Shown one piece after another: positions 5,677 through 7,636 of a stretch of DNA of 7,636 bases. Position numbers and translations under genes: made by a program. This stretch comes from Clostridia bacterium (GTDB lineage: Bacteria > Bacillota > Clostridia > Oscillospirales > CAG-272): contig JAFNZX010000062.1 in assembly GCA_017382615.1 (NCBI GenBank), positions 1-7,636 on the forward strand, read 5' to 3'. The notes under the pieces were generated by a model. That model made no database searches and was not told the DNA's origin. It was given only the letters and a program-made list of their open reading frames with translations. Positions within the stretch are counted from its first letter, which is position 1, and each line of letters starts with the position of its first letter.

Positions 5677-6366
5677 TTACTTCTTTTTCTTTTTATGCTT
5701 GATCTGCTTTTCCAGATCCGCCAAGGCAGTGTCAATGCCGCCCACTGCGTCAATCAATCCGTATTGCACCGCCTCCGCACCTTCAATGATCGAGCCTACG
5801 TCGGTGGCGATCATGTCGGGACGCATCATCAGGGCGTGGATTTCGTCTGCCTTTGCCTTTGAATGACTGCAGATGAAGTGGATGATGCGATTTTGCATCT
5901 GCGAAAAATAGGTGTAGGTCTGCGGTGCGCCCACCACCAGCCCATTGATGCGCACGGGGTGTATGGTCATGGTCGCGCTGGGCACGATGAACGACCGCTT
6001 TGCCGCAACTGCCAAGGGGACGCCGATGGAGTGTCCGCCGCCCAGCACCACCGATGCCGTGGGCTTGGTCATGGAGGCAATGACCTCCGCAATTGCCAAG
6101 CCCGCCTCCACGTCGCCGCCCATGGTGTTGAGCAGAATGAGCAGCCCGTCCACCTCGGGGTCTTGCTCAATCGAGACCAAAAGGGGAATGAGATGCTCGT
6201 ATTTGGTCGCCTTTTGACCGTCGGGGAGAATATAGTGCCCCTCGATCTGCCCGATGATCGAAAGACAATGAATGCGCTCGCCCGGCGTTTTGGTTACAAC
6301 GCTGCCGCTTTCCTTTATGTTGTCCAGTACCTTGCAAAGCCCTTCTTTTTGATCCTTTTGTTCCAT
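5677..6366 (-). CDS. TepA-like ClpP-family serine protease
   Basis: This 229-residue protein belongs to the ClpP/crotonase fold, closest to the TepA (translocation-enhancing, YmfB) group rather than true ClpP. Visible are the oxyanion-loop segment NTMGGDVEAGLAIAE (80-94), the nucleophile motif GGGHSIG with Ser113, the catalytic His136 in MTIHP, and a probable acid, Asp189, in IATDVGSIIEGAEAVQYGLIDAVGGI. All three triad positions appear intact. TepA-type proteins are linked to protein export and signal-peptide clearance in Bacillus; this is inference for the present protein. The N-terminus lacks a signal peptide, so it is likely cytoplasmic, and it ends in a lysine-rich tail (HKKKKK). The start at 6366 has GGAGG (complement of 6373-6377) six bases upstream; a further in-frame ATG at 6426 has no such site. 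It is divergent from pduL. No strong sigma-A promoter is visible in front of it. Confidence 0.88.
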   Translation of the reverse strand: MEQKDQKEGLCKVLDNIKESGSVVTKTPGERIHCLSIIGQIEGHYILPDGQKATKYEHLIPLLVSIEQDPEVDGLLILLNTMGGDVEAGLAIAEVIASMTKPTASVVLGGGHSIGVPLAVAAKRSFIVPSATMTIHPVRINGLVVGAPQTYTYFSQMQNRIIHFICSHSKAKADEIHALMMRPDMIATDVGSIIEGAEAVQYGLIDAVGGIDTALADLEKQIKHKKKKK

Positions 6367-6410
6367 TCCTAACCTCCGCCTTGTGCCGATATTGACAGTA
6401 TGCCCGAAAA

Positions 6411-6422
6411 ATATCATGATAT
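6411..6422. promoter_or_regulatory. 12-bp perfect palindrome in a divergent intergenic region
   Basis: ATATCATGATAT is a perfect dyad lying 45 bases before the protease start and 27 bases before the pduL -35. It could be an operator for a dimeric regulator, but AT-rich palindromes of this size arise by chance. Confidence 0.3.
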
Positions 6423-6448
6423 GCACCAGTTATTATTCAAAAAATCCC

Positions 6449-6477
6449 TTTACAATTTTGTTGGATTGTGTTATAAT
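6449..6477 (+). promoter_or_regulatory. Sigma-A promoter of the pduL-type gene
   Basis: TTTACA (6449-6454) and TATAAT (6472-6477) are separated by 17 bases with TGT before the -10. The expected start near 6484 gives a leader of about 65 bases, in which I see no riboswitch-like structure. Confidence 0.87.
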
Positions 6478-6548
6478 GTAGGATGATAATGGAGAAATCC
6501 GGTTTTTATGCAAAAATAAAAAATTCAAATACATAAGGAGATGTCATT

Positions 6549-7124
6549 ATGGAAAACAAAATTCTGGTTGAAACCTCTGCCAGACACATCCACTTGACCA
6601 AGGAAGCCGTTGAGGTCCTGTACGGCGCAGGTGCGGAGCTGACTGTAAAGAAGATGCTCAGCCAGCCCGGTCAGTTCGCTACCGGCAACGAAAAGATCAC
6701 CCTCGTCGGCCCTAAGGGCTCGCTGGCTGTCAGCGTGCTGGGTCCCACCCGTCCTGCAAATCAGGTAGAGCTGTCCTTCTCGGACGCACGCGCACTCGGC
6801 CTTGCCGGTGTTCCCGTACGTGAGAGCGGCGACGTTGCAAATACCCCCGGCATCAAGCTGGTTGGTCCTGCAGGTGAGCTGGAGATCGATAGCGGTGTGA
6901 TCATCGCAAAGAGACACATTCACATGCGTCCCGAAGAGGCTGAAGCACTGGGTGTAACCAACGGTCAGGTCGTTAAGGTGCGCGTAAACTCCGCACGTTC
7001 TCTGATCTTTGACGACGTGGTTTGCCGCGTCAGCGACAAGTTTGCTCTGGCTATGCACATCGATACCGACGAGTGCAACGCTGCATGCGCATTCGGTGAG
7101 ATCTACGGCGAGATCGTAGACTGA
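6549..7124 (+). CDS. pduL: Phosphate propanoyltransferase/phosphotransacetylase, PduL family
   Basis: This 191-residue protein matches the PduL family, which exchanges the CoA of acetyl-CoA or propionyl-CoA for phosphate, giving acyl-phosphate for ATP formation by acetate/propionate kinase. Zinc-site motifs of the two beta-barrel halves are present: SARHIHL (10-16), AKRHIHM (120-126) with Glu129, and MHIDTDECNAA (169-179) with His170 and Glu175; GPTRP (65-69) supplies the conserved arginine. It lacks the N-terminal encapsulation extension of microcompartment forms, and no shell-protein gene is nearby, so it is probably the cytosolic type that replaces Pta in many Clostridia; acetyl-CoA is the likely main substrate. 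The start follows AAGGAG (6535-6540) by eight bases. GC-rich, regular codon use suggests high expression. The next gene starts 19 bases downstream without a terminator. Confidence 0.93.
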   Translation: MENKILVETSARHIHLTKEAVEVLYGAGAELTVKKMLSQPGQFATGNEKITLVGPKGSLAVSVLGPTRPANQVELSFSDARALGLAGVPVRESGDVANTPGIKLVGPAGELEIDSGVIIAKRHIHMRPEEAEALGVTNGQVVKVRVNSARSLIFDDVVCRVSDKFALAMHIDTDECNAACAFGEIYGEIVD

Positions 7125-7143
7125 AAGGAAAATTAAAGAGATT

Positions 7144-7636
7144 ATGAAGATTTTGTTTCAAGGGGACAGCGTAACCGACGCGGGCAGAGACCGAAGTCAG
7201 TCCTCCAATATGGGATTTGGATACCCCAAGTATGCATCCGCTATGCTCGAAGATGCGTTTCCCGATATTGACTTTGCGTTTGTAAACCTTGGTATCAGCG
7301 GCAACCGTACTGCTGACCTGGTGGAAAGAATGCAAAGTGATTTCATTGAAATACAACCCGATATAGTTTCTATTATGATTGGTATCAACGACGTATGGCA
7401 TCATTACGCCTTCTCGTATACCTACACCTCAAACGAGGAGTTTGAGAAAAATTACGTTACCGTGCTTGAAAATCTCAAGCAAAACACCAAGGCAAAAATC
7501 ATGATCATTCAGCCCTTCCTTCTGGACGTTCCGGATAAGCAGGAGCTTTGGGACGAGCTGATGGAAAAGCATGAAATCGTGAAAAGACTTGCCGATCAGT
7601 ATGCCGACGCGTACCTGCCTATGCACGAGATTCTGC
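7144..7636 (+). CDS. SGNH/GDSL-family hydrolase (partial, 3' end outside window)
   Basis: The first 164 codons are present and open to the right edge. Block I is MKILFQGDSVTDAG with nucleophile Ser9, block II is LGISGN with oxyanion residues Gly53/Asn54, and block III is IGINDVWH with Asn82. The His of block V would lie beyond the window. Without a signal peptide it should be cytoplasmic. The FQGDSVTDAGRDR start resembles the acetylxylan-esterase/lysophospholipase L1-like branch, so it probably removes acyl groups from carbohydrate or lipid esters; the substrate is not determinable here. The ATG at 7144 is supported by block I sitting at the very N-terminus; the ribosome site (AAAGAG, three bases away, or AAAGGA further up) is weak. 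It is probably translated from the pduL transcript. A released acetyl group could feed the same acetate pathway, but that link is speculative. Confidence 0.88.
   Translation, partial: MKILFQGDSVTDAGRDRSQSSNMGFGYPKYASAMLEDAFPDIDFAFVNLGISGNRTADLVERMQSDFIEIQPDIVSIMIGINDVWHHYAFSYTYTSNEEFEKNYVTVLENLKQNTKAKIMIIQPFLLDVPDKQELWDELMEKHEIVKRLADQYADAYLPMHEIL

Noticed and set aside
5677..6366. Canonical ClpP peptidase
   Set aside because: The sequence around Ser113 and the C-terminal VGSIIEGAEAVQYGLIDAVGG fit the TepA group better, and no ClpX or tig gene is adjacent.
6549..7124. Part of a bacterial microcompartment locus
   Set aside because: No shell protein, aldehyde dehydrogenase or encapsulation peptide is visible; the flanking genes are unrelated.

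Overview
The window looks like a chromosomal segment of a low-to-mid GC Gram-positive anaerobe, most likely a gut member of Bacillota class Clostridia. The basis is strong AGGAGG-type ribosome binding sites, consensus sigma-A promoters with 17-nt spacers, a TepA-like ClpP-family protease, a stand-alone PduL phosphotransacylase, a BspA-type leucine-rich repeat protein and a lipoprotein DNA/RNA nuclease with a Thr/Glu/Pro-rich linker. The genus cannot be fixed from the sequence alone.

Left part (1-2213, minus strand). An open frame runs from an ATG at 1455 off the left edge. It encodes an ECF-like sigma factor fused to a long C-terminal extension that begins with a probable winged-helix segment. 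A 400-bp gap follows (1456-1855), holding a nested, nearly symmetrical inverted-repeat element at about 1580-1822. Next is a small MazG-like nucleotide pyrophosphohydrolase gene (1856-2158) with its own consensus promoter.

Centre (2232-5656, plus strand). A promoter back-to-back with the MazG-like one drives a two-gene operon: a 135-aa conserved protein of unknown function, then a lipid-anchored DNA/RNA non-specific endonuclease with a C-terminal His/Cys domain. A clear intrinsic terminator ends this unit. A separate, AT-richer gene follows, with a near-perfect promoter. It encodes a membrane-anchored surface protein with about fifteen 23-residue leucine-rich repeats. It ends at a strong 14-bp GC hairpin that lies between convergent genes.

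Right part (5677-7636). A TepA/ClpP-like serine protease gene is on the minus strand. Divergent from it is a pduL-type phosphate acyltransferase gene with a consensus promoter, followed 19 nt later by the first 164 codons of an SGNH/GDSL hydrolase, cut by the right edge.

The genes do not form one evident pathway. They combine housekeeping functions (nucleotide clean-up, acetate/propionate metabolism, membrane protease) with surface and secreted functions (nuclease, LRR protein). I see no CRISPR array, tRNA, rRNA, transposase, integrase or phage gene. The less ordinary items are the sigma-factor fusion, the palindromic intergenic element, the nuclease's altered active-site motif and its unknown operon partner.
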